Below, in pieces: positions 10,401 through 22,109 of a DNA stretch of 64,000 nucleotides (its first letter is position 1; the number at the start of each line of letters is the position of its first letter). The position numbers and the translations under genes were made by a program. The stretch is from the NCBI GenBank assembly GCA_030068075.1, contig CM057844.1:20010001-20074000 (forward strand), in the 5' to 3' direction. The DNA comes from Paguma larvata. Its lineage: Eukaryota; Chordata; Mammalia; Carnivora; Viverridae. The notes beneath the pieces were generated by a model. That model was not told the origin of the DNA and did no database searches. It saw only the letters and a program-made list of their open reading frames with translations.

Positions 10401-11125
10401 TTCCTGCTTCTGCCACTTCTAAGGCGGCCCCCCACCCCAACCCCGGGGGAATGCCACCGCCCCCACTGATGATCTTGCCTTTTGTGTCTGAATAACTGCG
10501 TGGCCTGACTGGGAAGTCCAATTCTGCCACTTCCCAGCCCGGAGTTAGTTATCTCCCCTGTCTTCTTGTGCCCATCTGTTGTAACATGGGGCCGATAATC
10601 GTCACCCTTCTTTGTAAGAAGGACAGTTTGTAAGGCACTATTAGCACAGGTGTCTCTGTTTTGTTATTCCTTGTCGTGCACCTTCCATTCCAGAAGCCAG
10701 TCCCTGCAGACGTCCTACCCACCCATCCCACCGCAGGATGCAGAGGTCCCTGTCCCAGAGGAGCTGAGCCTTGTGCTAGGGCTTCCCAGCCAAGCCCACC
10801 CTGGACCCCTTCCTCCATAGATGGTGCCATACAGGCCTTTGATGGTGGGTGGCCTCCAATCCTGCAGGACCGGCTAGATGTCCACCAGGACCCTGACCAC
10901 AGCCGCCTACAAGTAGGTGTAAGGGAGGGGATGGTGAGCTGGTGGGCCGAGGTGGAGGCATGAATGGCCTGGGATGGGGGTGGTGGAGGCAGAGAGCACC
11001 CTGCTTCTGCCTCAAATCCGCATTGTGCTCCCACCCCCAAGGTGTCCTCCACAGACGGGCTCCTGGTTGGGAGCTCCCTGCTCTCCACGCTCCCTGTCCT
11101 GGCTCTCCAGCCCTGCTTTGACTAG
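7376..11125 (+). CDS. GFRA4: GFRA4, GDNF family receptor alpha-4 (complete, six coding exons)
   Basis: Exons 7376-7418, 9277-9622, 9796-9905, 10003-10137, 10821-10912 and 11042-11125 join in frame (810 bases, 269 residues). GFR-alpha-4 is the GPI-anchored co-receptor that presents persephin to the RET kinase (family knowledge). The ATG opens a short signal peptide (MGLCLAPAMLLLLLGSPSSA). Two cysteine-rich GFR domains follow: the first with CLDAAEACTADARC, EYVAQCLGRA and CRRALRRFFARGPPALTHAL; the second with YVDNASARVAPWCDCGASGN, REECEAFRGLFTRNRCL and DGAIQAF. The N-terminal D1 domain of other family members is absent, as usual for GFRA4. The last exon ends in a hydrophobic run (LLVGSSLLSTLPVLALQPCF) typical of a GPI signal. 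It lies head-to-tail behind ADAM33 and converges with ATRN. Confidence 0.95.
9277..9622 (+). CDS. GFRA4: GFRA4 exon 2: first cysteine-rich domain
   Basis: Acceptor CTCCACCAG; the exon reads GSPSSAGRNRCLDAAEACT and so on to CEHSRVC plus two bases. Donor GTGCGG at 9623. It is strongly GC-rich with many CpGs. Confidence 0.95.
9796..9905 (+). CDS. GFRA4: GFRA4 exon 3
   Basis: Acceptor CCGCGCAG; reads PRLLAFQASCAPAPSAPDGC, then QDQAPRCLLAFAGLVG. This matches the mouse GFRA4 reading, which uses the same splice rather than reading through intron 2. Donor GTAAGC at 9906. Confidence 0.95.
10003..10137 (+). CDS. GFRA4: GFRA4 exon 4: second cysteine-rich domain core
   Basis: Acceptor CCCCGCAG; reads TAITPNYVDNASARVAPWCD, CGASGNRREECEAF and LFTRNRCL. 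Donor GTGAGG at 10138. This is the best conserved part of the protein. Confidence 0.96.
10505..10660 (+). repeat. MIR SINE in GFRA4 intron 4
   Basis: Diverged MIR pattern: AATTCTGCCACTTCCCAGC, AGTTATCTCCCC, CATCTGTTGTAACATGGG-GATAAT, and TTTGTAAGGCAC. Confidence 0.6.
10821..10912 (+). CDS. GFRA4: GFRA4 exon 5
   Basis: Acceptor CTCCATAG; reads DGAIQAFDGGWPPILQDRLD, then VHQDPDHSRLQ. Donor GTAGGT at 10913, phase 0. Human has the equivalent DGAIQAFASGWPP. Confidence 0.93.
11042..11125 (+). CDS. GFRA4: GFRA4 exon 6: GPI-anchor signal and stop
   Basis: Acceptor CCCCAAG; 27 codons VSSTDGLLVGSSLLS to QPCFD and a TAG at 11123-11125. The hydrophobic C-terminus is the expected GPI attachment signal, removed in the ER. 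Confidence 0.9.
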   Translation: MSSTDGLLVGSSLLSTLPVLALQPCFD

Positions 11126-11820
11126 GACAGCAGACCCTGGACATCACTGTCCCATCCTGCCCGGGGTACAGGGCACTGTACCTCTGTACCCTACTGCCCC
11201 GCTGAAGGTGGACTGGCTCGCCTCCCAGGCCAGCCCCAGTGCTCTCACCCCACTGCCCTTTTTAGGTCTGCACGCCCTGTGTGCCTGTGCCCTGGAGTGC
11301 GGGATGTGGGTCGAGGGTCTGATGCAAAGCCCATGGTTTCCCTTTTTGTGGGTTTCCTGGTCGTAGGTCCCTTTCTCCACTGACCTTGGAACAGTTGGGT
11401 TCTCCCACAGGATAGGGATGGGAGGGGGTCACCTGTGTTGCTGAGGCCTCACTGGGACCCCAGATCGCCTAGAGGTCAGAAACCATCCAGATTCCCAGAA
11501 TTCTAAGCGATTTCATGAGCTGCTGCAAATATAATGCGTCCTAAGGAGTATATCTGAATAGACTTTTAGGCAAAACTTTTAACACTGCAGTCTTTCGTGG
11601 GCCCGTCCCAGTGAGGCACCACCCATCACGATAGCCACCTATGCCCCATGGCTTATGTTGGCAAAGCTCTTCCCACCCACGATGTGCTGCTTGGTGGGGA
11701 TCCCCTGGAGTGAGAATCTAGTCCCCTGCATTGCATTGCTTGTATGGCCTTCTTCCCCATGGCTTACCCTAGCACTACGGATGACATCCCAAACTCAATA
11801 AACCACATGCACTGAGACGG
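11126..11820 (+). other. GFRA4: GFRA4 3' UTR
   Basis: Runs from the stop codon to just beyond the AATAAA at 11797-11802. The exact cleavage site is inferred. Confidence 0.75.
11797..11802 (+). promoter_or_regulatory. GFRA4: Polyadenylation signal AATAAA of GFRA4
   Basis: A canonical hexamer about 670 bases after the GFRA4 stop, with T/G-rich sequence (TTTCATGTGATCTGTCTTGG) shortly after. Confidence 0.75.
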
Positions 11821-11829
11821 GCCTCACTT

Positions 11830-13850
11830 TCATGTGATCTGTCTTGGGAGCCTGGAGACCAAGGTCAGCCACAGAGTGTGCCTCTGCTGGTCTGTGTGAC
11901 CTCAGATGGCCTCAGAAACAATGCGGGCTACATTTGCTCACCTACGGATGCCAAACTGAATCAACTATTAGATCCTAGTGGCAGAAATTTCTGTTGCCTG
12001 GTCTTCTCTGCTGGTACTCAGATACTGAAAACTATGTTTCCCAGCTAGGAGGTGGTCACGTGGCACAGTCCTGGGCAAAGTGGAGCCACAGAGGAGGAGG
12101 CTTCTGGGGGGGGGGGGGGTCTTGAAACAGGAACGGATTTGTTGGCTGGTCCCTTCAGCTTTTAGCCCCTTCTCCCTTCTTCTTCCCCAGAACTTGATCG
12201 CAATGCCTGGGGACATTGGTGCCATTTTGAAAATGGAGCCACATGACATTGTGGGGCCACCGTATGAGCCCCCCATCTGCCTCCCTCTAGAGTTCACTGT
12301 ATGAGAAAAACGAGACCTTTAGTTCGTTTAAGCAAGTTTCTCCACAGACATCTGTTATTTGCAGCCAAACATAGTCTCTGATTGTTACTACCACCTCTGG
12401 GGGGCCGTGGAGTCCCAGGATCACTTAGGGGACCCCTCCTCAGTGTGCACAGAGCCCAGATCTGATAGACAGCTTTAGAGTGGTGCTAATTGTTTTTTTT
12501 ACTTTACATATTCTGCCTGCTTTCTGTCCATGGGAAGAGTCGGATTCTTCCCTGGAACTTAGGGAAATTTATCATAAAGGGGTCACAAGCACCCGTGTGT
12601 GGCCAGTGTGGACCCAGCGTATGACAAGTGATTGTGTTGATTTGCAGTTCTGCAAAGGCTGTGTGGGGAGGAGAAGGCAGAACAGTGGGGGCCAAATACT
12701 AAGCCTTCTGCCCACTTCCTTCTTCCTCAAGAGTTTGGAGACTCCTGATGAGTGAAGGGTTACAGAGTCTCTGGGCTGCTCCTTCTCAAACCTGGTTGAG
12801 GTTCGTCAGGGGCCATGAAACAGACTGAAGTGCATGTTGTTGGTGCCTTGCTCAGAGGCCTCTCTGGCCAAGCCGCTGGGGAATATTGGATGCTAATACA
12901 GCTCACAGTCATTCCCTTCTCTAGAAGAAATGCCTGCAAAGTTATATTCTCCATGAAGTGGACAGACGCCTTGGGTGGGGGGACAATTCTGCACACCACT
13001 CATGCTCCAGAGCCCCCAGCGCCTTCCCCTGCCTGCTCCTGCCTCCCTTAGAGGTTCCCGAGGGTACTCCCTCTAATAAATCACGGCCTGAGAATTCCCA
13101 TCTTGGGCTCAACTTCTGGACAACGTGACCTAAGACACGGGGTTAGGCGCAGATCACAACAAAGCCCAGGCCGTGGGCTGTCCTGACGGGAAAAAGAGCC
13201 ACTGGTTCTGAGGCCATATATTTAGCAATCATAACAAACCCACAGACACCATGCGTGGCAGCTATCAACCAGCCTTCTAGCTTCAGCCAGTAATCTTACT
13301 GGAACCAAACACAAGTCAAACCTGCTTGGGTACACAACTGAGCAATCTGGGCATCAGGCACAGCTGTCTCCAGGGTTTCAAGTGATAGTGCACTTGTTGG
13401 TCTGTGCATAGCTTCTCTTTGTAGCCAGGCAGGCTCTCACTGCAGGGTGGGTAAGAAGGCCATCAGTAGCTGCGGATCTAGTCTCTTTTAGGAATCTCAG
13501 CAGAGAAAGGCACCTCTTTTACCCATCATTCATGGACTGAGCCAGACAGGACCTTGGTGGGCCCAGTGTGGGTTATAAGCCTCTTCCGGTGGCTGGGGAG
13601 TGACGTCAGCCCACAAGGATCACGTGAAATGGGAAGAACAGTTCCCCAGTGGGAAAAAAAGGAGGCGTGTTGGGCAGAGTGACGCTCAGGGTCCACCCCA
13701 TTTATGAAGAAGGAATGTTCTCGACCATTTTCACCTGCATGGGACTGGACACATGTATGCGGGCTGGGGAGAGACGGGGTGTTTGTGTGTGACCCGAGCT
13801 GACACGGAGCAGTCTGTTCACCATGATTGCGTGGTGATCCAAAGAAGAAC
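11830..13850. other. Intergenic, old repeat pieces
   Basis: The segment 11990-12310 (CCCAGCTAGGAGGTGGTCACGTGG-type, GACATTGGTGCCATTTTG) and the segment ending at 13135 (AATAAATCACGGCCTGAGAA, then GACCTAAGACAC) look like parts of ancient interspersed elements that I cannot name with confidence. No gene is seen. A G run of 13 lies at 12107-12119. Confidence 0.45.
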
Positions 13851-13852
13851 TA

Positions 13853-14064
13853 GGGGCGCCTGGGTGGCTCAGTCGGTTGGGCGTCCGACCTCGGCTCAGG
13901 TCATTATCTCACGGTCTGTGAGTTCGAGCCCCGCATCAGGCTCTGTGCTGACAGCTCAGAGCCTGGAGCCTGCTTCGGATTCTGTGTCTCCCTCTCTCTC
14001 TGCCCCTCCCCCACTCATGGTCTGTCTCTCTCTGTCTCAAAAATAAACATTAAAAAATTTTAAA
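13853..14064 (+). mobile_element. Carnivore SINE, sense
   Basis: Full-length: head GGGGCGCCTGGGTGGCTCAG, GTGAGTTCGAGCCCCGC box, CT-rich block, and AAAAATAAACATTAAAAAATT tail. Short direct repeats AAAGAAGAA flank it (about 13841 and 14065). Confidence 0.93.
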
Positions 14065-14138
14065 AAAAGAAGAATTAAACATCTGCTAAATGACTGGCTG
14101 TATGTGAGCGTGTGTTAAACTCTGTCACTTCATTTCTG

Positions 14139-14252
14139 TTAAGTTTTTAAAACTACAAGTAATCTCTACACTGCATGTGGGGGTCAAACTCACGACCCCA
14201 AGATCGAGAGCTGCATGCTCTCCCGACTAGGAGAGAAGGAGCCAGGTGCCCC
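14139..14252 (-). mobile_element. Short carnivore SINE fragment, antisense
   Basis: TTTTTAAAACTACAAGTAATCTCTACACTG followed by GGGGTCAAACTCACGACCCC, AAGATCGAGAG and ending GCCAGGTGCCCC. This is the tRNA-related half of the SINE in reverse. Confidence 0.75.
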
Positions 14253-14699
14253 GTATCACTTTATTTTTTTCACTCAGACAATTAGGGTGAAATACAGGCA
14301 CCTACACCTTTCGGAAGACTGGGAAGACAAAAAAGAGCAGAACCCGGCTGCGAACAGTGGCGCCGTTCCGTGGCAGCTAGCGGTCTTCCTTCGGTACTTC
14401 TCTCCAACTCAGGCACGGCCTTTAAGCAAATGGAGCCGCTTTAACATCAGACAATGTGCTTTGGAAAAGAGGCTTCCTTACTGGGTGCAGTGGGAAAATG
14501 GAAGGTCACGGGGTTCCTGCTGCCTGGCTGGCTGTTCTTCCTCGGAGTGAAGATTCCCTTGTGTGACGCTTGAGGCCATTTGGGGGGCATGGACCCACGC
14601 AGCTCTGAAGAGAGAAGCCACGAGGAGGGGACCAGGCGCTGTGGCTTACAAAGGCCACCATCTTGCCACCCCTGGGCCAGGAGACTCTCCAAGGGTTTT

Positions 14700-15137
14700 G
14701 TTGCTGTAAGGGGCTGAATGGTGGCCCCACAGATATGTCCACATCCTAAGCCTTGGAACCTGTGACCGTTACCTTAGATGCAGGCAAAAGAGTCAACGTT
14801 ACCTAATATAGCAAAAGATGGGATGAAGAAGCTGGACAGGAGGTGCTTATCTTGGATTAGCGGAGTGGGCCCTAAATAATGCATCCTTACAAGAGAGGCG
14901 GGGGAGGCTGGATAGACACTGAAGAGGACGATGTGAAGACAGAGATGGGATTGATGTGGCCACAAGCCAAGGAGTGTTGGTGGCCACCAGAATGGATTCT
15001 CCCCTGGAGCTTCTGGAAGGAGCAGAGCCCCACCAACTCTGTGACTTTGGACTTTTGGCCTCCAGAATTGAGAATCAATTTCCGTTTGAAGCCATCACGG
15101 TTAGGGAATTTGTTACAGGGGCCCCAGGAAACCAAGA
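14700..15137 (+). mobile_element. ERVL-MaLR (MLT1-type) solitary LTR
   Basis: GCTGAATGGTGGCCCCACAGATATGTCCACATCC, the TTACAAGAG segment, AGCCAAGGAGTGTTGGTGGCCACC, GACTTTTGGCCTCCAGAATTG and the end GCCCCAGGAAACCAA follow the MLT1 consensus in order. It has no internal coding region. Confidence 0.85.
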
Positions 15138-16224
15138 GTTGTCTGAGTTCAGTTTCTGTCACTTTTACCTGAAAAGGTCTGGCCCAACGCCTCAAGGCTG
15201 AGTCCCGCTGTGGCCCCCATGACCAGAAACAGGTCCTGCCTTGTTCGTCCACATCTGAGTGTTGGCCTCTGTGTCCTTCCAGGTAGCCTGCTTGCTGTCA
15301 CTCTTTTCCGGTGCACCTGGGGACACTGCGGTCCTGGCCCCGGCCTTATCCCTGTGACTGGGCCTCTGCTAGCTGCTGTCAACACTGAGCTGCTAGCAGG
15401 TGGCTGGGCGCGGGGGGGTGGGGTCAGGCAGAAAGGCAGGTGCTAGGAGCATCTGTGGATTTATTGGTGGAAACTTCACGGCTCATGACTCCCCGGTCTG
15501 GCTTGGAGCCTGTTGTCTAGGTGCAGGGTTGATGTGGAAACTGCTTGCTGCCCACCGCCACCCTCCCCACACCTCCCCCGCCCCAGCTGAGTCAGGGAGG
15601 GCCAAACTCACAGCAGGGGCTTGTTTTTACAGCAAGTGTGGACACTGTTAGGTGAGATTTCAAGAGAAGCAGGAGGAAAGGGGCCACTTGAGACTTTAGG
15701 AAATGTCCCCCAGCTGCACGGCAACTTGCCAGTGAGCCTGGCACGCGGGTGAAAGGAGACAGAGCTGTGGCCCAGTCTAGCTGGACTGCAGGCCCCAGAA
15801 GGCCCGAGTCGAAGGGGGTCTTGGAGAGCTATTCTGCCAAGAGCACATCACCCCACACCCAAAGGAGCCTCCAGTCCAAGGCAGAAGATCCAGAGAGAAC
15901 CACCGAGATGAGTACATACCAGGGGGACGAAGCACACCACCTCAGAAGCTGAGCCCCTAAGGAATCGGGATTAAGTCAACGAGGAAGGGCCGACAGGGCA
16001 TGCAAACAGGCCCCGAGCCAGGCCGAGCCTAGCTCCCCGTGCAGTACGCCTCACACAACCAACAGGTCACCTGGTCTAGTCCCTTTCCTGTGTTGGCGAC
16101 ACAGGATGGAAGGGGATTCTTGTCAGGCGTGTCACACAGCTAGTAACACAGGCCTGCAGGGCGCGTCCCTTCACGTGCCGCCTACACACATGCTGTGTCT
16201 CTAGGCCTCTGCACCCACTGCTCC
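15138..16224. other. Intergenic, nothing recognised
   Basis: Moderately GC-rich sequence with small open frames on both strands that resemble no family I know. Confidence 0.5.
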
Positions 16225-16520
16225 CTCTATTTCTGAATGCTCTTGTCCCAGACTTCCATGTGCCAGCTCCCGCCTTCACTCAGCTCTCTGCTCAGCTGTG
16301 AACCTGTCAGGACGGCCTTCCCCTGCCTCACTCAAGTCAAAGGAGCGCCTGGCCCCCTGCACTTTCTGCCCCCTACCTCATCTGTACTTGGACAGAACTC
16401 ACCATCTGACATTATATTCATGATGTGTCTCCCCGGCTGCATGGTGAACTTAAGGGATTTTGGTCTGTTTTGTTCACTGGAATCCCTGGTCCCTACACAA
16501 TGTCTGGCCAGCAGACAGTG
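16225..16520 (+). repeat. LINE-2 3' fragment
   Basis: Matches the L2 pattern in order: TGAATGCTCTTGTCCCAGA, TTCACTCAGCTCTCTGCTCA, GGCCTTCCCCTGCC, CACCATCTGACATTATATTC, and TTTTGGTCTGTTTTGTTCAC. Confidence 0.8.
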
Positions 16521-18539
16521 GCAGGACAGGGAAAGACACCCTCACACAGGAAGGAGGATGGCAGACATACAGAGATTCTGAAATCCTTTGGGGGCCCTGC
16601 CTTGTGGTGGAAGAAGTTCCTGACAAGAGCCCCTATCTGTTCTTCTCCATTTGGGGGACACTGGGGTGTGTGCCCTCAGACACAGCGTCCACAACAATCT
16701 GCTTGTGGGTGGTTCTAATTGAAGGCTTCCTCAACAGTCACGGTGCTGGTTGGCTGTTTTCATTTTTCAGGGTCAGGCGAATAGTTTCTTTGGCAACATA
16801 ATTATCCCTCAAAAACCTACACTTATTATTTCCCCGGCAGGTCCAGGGTCAGTGATGACACTTCCAGGTTCTTTCTTGAATGTGGTTCTCACGTTGGCTT
16901 TGTAGCTTTGCTTCCTTCTCCACGTGCCTCTCCCTCAAGATGTTGCCCTTGAGGTTCTGAGGCTCGAGTGGGAAGACCAGAGCCTCCACCTGATTCCCAG
17001 CCCTGGAGGCCGAGGTTTCCTGGGCCTCTGTTGATCACAAGCACCTCTTACTGTTTGGAGACCAGAAACAAGACGAGATGGCTTCTCGAACACTGCAAGA
17101 CCCGGGTTTTCAGGATTCTCCACCCCTGTCCCTTCGGCCTGTAAACTGGCTGTTTCTAGAAGTCAACTCTTCCTTATGATGCCTCGCCAGAAGCAGCGAA
17201 TATTAGTCAACACATACCACATTCTGGTTTTCCTGACCTTTTTCCCTCTGAGCTAAAAACCCAGTAGCCACGCAGACTGCTTTCCAAGCTGTCGAACTTA
17301 ACAGACTTACCAGATGTTTCCCCTCTACCTGCCGGGGATCCTGGATGTTCTGCTGCTGCCATCTGTCCTCTCCTTGCCAGCTACCTGGCCACTACCTAAG
17401 CCAAAGCTATGCATTTTGAGGTGGTTTGCCTCTTCAGGGACCCATGTGCCTTCCGACATCTTTAGCACCTGACGTCCAACGTAGGAACACTGAATGGGCC
17501 AAGTTTAGAACTGGTGTCCATCACTTATTCCAATATTTCTCTGGCCACAACCCAGTGTATGGTCCCGCACCTAACTTGTGGGACCAACAGCAAAATCTAA
17601 CAGGTCTGGTGAACACACAGCATGGCCTCTGCCAGAACACCACACGCTCACAGGCTCCCATCCTGTCTTAGGCAGCTGGTGGCGCTCACAGCCTTCCCCC
17701 GAGAATAGTTCCAAGGTCTTCTCCACCCTGGCAGTGGCTATTAGCCCAACCACTTACCTCCCCATCCCAGCCCCAAGCTCTGGCGGGTCGGCCGGGCCTG
17801 GTGCCTCACCCGCCCTCTCCTACGTGAACCATGCTGAACCACGTTCTGATGTTCTCGACTCCCCTTCTGCTGCTCTCGTGCTTCTAAGGCTCCTGCACTC
17901 CACACCAGGGCGCCAGAGTGCACTGTCCTGACCCTGCCCCAAGCACAGGAGCCGCGCTCACAGACTAGGCTTTGTGGATGGAAAGAACGTCAAAAACTTA
18001 AAACCAGGACAATGCCGTGGCCATGGAGGACCCAACCTGTCAGCACACCTGAGATTTAGCAGTTTGGAAAACCGAAACATTCAGAAACCCGTGAGAGAAT
18101 GAGAGGGTGAGAGACCAAGGACAGCAAGGTGTTTTTGACCTTGTGGGTTGTGCTCTGCCACATGGGGCTGTGCCCTCCCCTGCCCCGGGAACTCTCCCCC
18201 GACCTGGCCCCGCCTCATGCCAGGGTAGGGCTGCTCCGCACACCGTTCTCCCTCCCCAGCACTGCTGTTTCGAGGGCAACGGGGGCTACAGTGAGGACGT
18301 TGGGAGTCTGCTCACAAGCTGTGTGGGACTCTCAGGACCCCCTTCACCCCAATGGGTGTCTGAGGTACCCACCCTGCTGGTTTTATACCTTTACCTTCAC
18401 TGAATGCCAAGTGCTTCCTCTGAGACAGTCTGAAAACTGGTAACCATTTTAAACATTTTTTCCCCTTAAGGTTCTAATGACCAAACTGTAAAGATAAATG
18501 AAATAAAACAAAATCAAAATTAAACACTCAGAACAAAAA
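16521..18539. other. Intergenic between GFRA4 and ATRN ends, nothing recognised
   Basis: No gene or clear repeat. This is the space between the convergent GFRA4 and ATRN transcripts. Downstream elements for ATRN 3'-end formation would lie near its right edge. Confidence 0.5.
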
Positions 18540-18561
18540 CCACATTTTTACCAGATCTACT

Positions 18562-18567
18562 TTTATT
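18562..18567 (-). promoter_or_regulatory. ATRN: Polyadenylation signal AATAAA of ATRN
   Basis: Reads TTTATT on the + strand; on the ATRN strand it is AAATAAAAG. It is placed where a 4.3 kb 3' UTR would end. Confidence 0.7.
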
Positions 18568-21500
18568 TCAGAAGGAAGTTTGTATTATAGTATTTACTTC
18601 TGTTTATATACAAGTTCTTCACATTTGTGTTTAAAATGCACAGACCTCCCTTAATTCTCTTGTTCCTGCTTAAATTAGCTGTTATTTTACAATACAAAAA
18701 ATACCAAAAAATTGCAGTCCTAAATGTATGTATAACACCCACAGTCCCCAGCAATGAAATAGTTTACAATACTTACTCCATATTTACATGAGTGCAATAG
18801 ATGCTAAATTATACATATTAACAAACTAAGCTTGAATCGAAACCCAAACAAACAAAAAAAACCCCAAACAAAAACAGAAACTGTAAATACCTATAAAACA
18901 AAAACATTTCCAGAGCCAGAATTAGTTCAACAAAACAGGCTTCACTAGTGTTTAGAATGTTTTGTGCACAAATTTCAGTTACTGAAAGTCGGTTCCATTA
19001 TTGCCTTGGAAAGCGAAGGCGCCGGTTTTCCTCTCCACTCCAAACCATCTCCCTGCAGGTGAGGGTGCTTAGGAGTTTGAACGATTCCGGGCAAATGTCT
19101 CTTGGCGGGCCTGCCATCACGGTGATTTCCATGGTTTGGTAAATTGGGCAAACGTTTCAGACTGAGAGCTGGTGCACGGCCTGAGACAGACCCCCTGCCT
19201 TCCTGGGTCTGCCCTCAGGGGGGCCAATTCTCACAGGAACCTCCACGGGGAGAGGTCTCCTGGGATGAGGGGCTTGAGCTGGGTTTTGCTGTAATTCCAC
19301 AGAGCTTCTTTCCCATCTTGGTCACTGCCCTAGTGTTAGCTTAGGCTGTCAGTAAGTGCTTAGTGAATACTCGTTGAATGGGTGGATGGATGCTAGAAAC
19401 TAAAGGGTCACAGGTGTTCTCAAAAATGACACCAGCACCCAAGGAAGTGAGTCTCCACCCCCTCCCCAGATACACTCCGTTGAGTTGACAGAGAAGCACT
19501 GAAAGGTAACATGTCTTTTTTCTACTGATAGTGCTCTGGTCTTCTCGTCCGTCCGCCCCAGACTTCCTGGTGTGTCTGCAGTATTGCACTTTGGGCCTCA
19601 CCCACACGAGTTCTGGTATTTTCCTGTCGCTCACAGTCTTCTGTCCAGAGCTGCTTTTCTTCTGGGTTAGCTCGCATCTCCTCCCACCTTTAAGAGGTGA
19701 TTTCACGGGAAGTGCAGACTTCTCCCCAAACTGTGTGTGAGGAGGAGCAGGGGGTGGACAGGAGGCCAGGCTGTGTGCAGTCCTCCAGGAGGAAACAGGA
19801 ACTATTGGTCAATGAACTTAGCCGCCCTACTCCCATCCCCAGTTTTCAGCATAGGAAACCACGGTTCTGGGAAATGGTCATTAAAATTTTAGACCAAACA
19901 GATGCAGCCTGGAAAACCCCTTTTTGGAAAAGAGAAACAGTCCTCAGGACAAGATGGGCCATCGCCGGCCAAGCGCAGCACCAGGAGGCTAACAGAGAGA
20001 GTCACGATGCACCTGCAGAGCCAACGACAGCGACAGGGACCTTCCCACTGCCTTTGCGCCTGCTCACACAACGCTGCTTAAACGGGCTCAATGCCCGATT
20101 TTCCCTCTGGGACAATTCCTGTTTTAGAGTCATCCAGTCAGTACCAGATGCATTTGCACACACTGGCATGATGGGGAGCCTTGTTGGGCTTTGCTATTGG
20201 TGTATTAGGGCCCAAGGAGAGGACTTCTTCAAACCTGGATATCCAGTATGCGGCACAAAAACATACTAGGTGAAACTTAGACACCGCTACATTTAAGAAA
20301 AATACATTAACATAGTTTTTTTTATGTACACTCTGAATGAACATTCTGGACACTACTGTATAAGTATGTACAAGAGCAACATCGATGTTTTCATGACAAT
20401 TTTAACTTATATACAGGCTCTCCTGTGACACGCAGGCATTTCTCTGAAGTTCCAGATGACTCCCTCTTGGTAGCTGGCTCCTAAGCTGACTGCCTCTTTC
20501 TCCTGTCACTTCCTTCCTCTGGCCTGAGCCTGGAGGAAGCTGTTTGCTCTTGGATGCAAAGGAGAAGCAGGTGGATTCAGCTGTTTCTCCACTGATGGAG
20601 CGGAATTAAACATCACTTGCTCCTTTTTAAAAATAAACTATCTTTTAGAAAAAAATAAAATACCCAGGTGGCTAAGGGACACGGTACATGTTATTTCAAG
20701 AGCCTGGGTAGCCACGGGGAAGAGACTTCTTAGGCCAAAGAAACACTGGTCCTTTGAGCAAACAAGGATTTTCCTTGTGGGAGGTCCCTCTCCAGTGGCT
20801 TCCCTCTCTCTGCCAAGAGGCCTAATGGCAACCATAGGGGTAAAGCGCCACTCTGTGGCAGGCTCTGTGGGTGCCGTGGTGTGGAGCAGGGATGTGGGAC
20901 ACTTGGAAGAGAAGGGGTCTTTTCTAGAATTGTCTGCTCTTTGCCAATGACGTGAAAAAGTGGCTTTTTGGTGGATGAGTCGCAGGATAGAGGTGTTTTG
21001 TGCATCAGATAGTGTCTTATGGTTCAATCCTTGAAAACATCTTTCCAGGCAACTCTTCGTGGGTGAGGGGTTGGTGCTGGGGAAGAGACAGCACTCCTAC
21101 TCTAGGCACTGCATTTGAAGGTGAAATGCTGCAGTCTTTGCCCTTGAGTATTAATTTCTCCAAATTCACACTTGAGCATTTTGTCGTCTACAGGTCCATC
21201 CCTATGGGGGAATACCAGGGAACTCCAAAGTTTTGAAGCAGAGTACAGATCTGCTTCAAAGAGGAGGCAGCTGGAGAATGCCAGAACACAGAGCACCATA
21301 CACAGGGGACAGCATGACACCCAGGTAGCGGCCTGGGGAGAAGAGCAGGCCTGCCCTACCCCACTTCAGCTTGGTCACTTTCCACTCGGCATAGTCGTTC
21401 CTCCTCAACCGTTTTCTCCATGTGCTTTTCGTCGTCCGCGGTGGTCACGGCCCCGCCCACAGCTACCACCCAGGTCTGGGAAGGAGGATGGGAGAGGTGG

Positions 21501-22062
21501 GCCACGCCTCTCCTGGAGGAGAACGGGCAAACAATCCCAGGTCCTTCTCCAGGCTTTGGACGTGCGATTCCGTCAGCAGCCTGAGGCGACCCACCAGCTT
21601 TGAGCAGGCTACAGGAACACACTGTTGCTTTTTGATGCAGGCGTCCCAAGTGCTGTCATACTCTTTCTATTCATGGGGACGTGTAACATGAATGAGCCCC
21701 TTCCTCTGTGGTGTCCTGGCAGGAGTGGCCGGAAGGGCTGGAGCAAACATCAGGCCTAGAGCTGGGGCAGGGGGGCAGGGCAGGGGCCACACGAGGACCA
21801 CACCTGTTTTAGGGCCCCTTTTGATGACAACACAAACAGGAGCTTTCAGTTTGGTCATTTCCGCTTTCCTCTCAGTCCTTGCTGCTAGGTTAAACGTTCC
21901 CTGGGGTGAGAAAATTCTCTCCTGGCTGCAAATCAGATTTTAGAAAAAGAGCAGATTGCCAATGGTAGCTATTTAAATTTTATAAGAATGTAGGAATGCA
22001 ATTATGTAAAAACATAGGCTTACTAACTTTCCAATTGCTAGATCTATTTAAAGTCTAGGCAC

Positions 22063-22067
<5 letters not shown>

Positions 22068-22107
<40 letters not shown>
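22068..22107. repeat. (TG)n microsatellite in the ATRN 3' UTR
   Basis: About 19 to 20 consecutive TG units (CA on the ATRN strand), followed by a GA-rich tract to 22147. Confidence 0.95.

Positions 22108-22109
<2 letters not shown>

Noticed and set aside
13853..14064. SINE copies considered as tRNA genes because of B-box-like GTTCGAGCCCC
   Set aside because: The heads derive from a tRNA but no cloverleaf is retained. They continue into CT-rich and A-rich SINE tails and occur in many copies.
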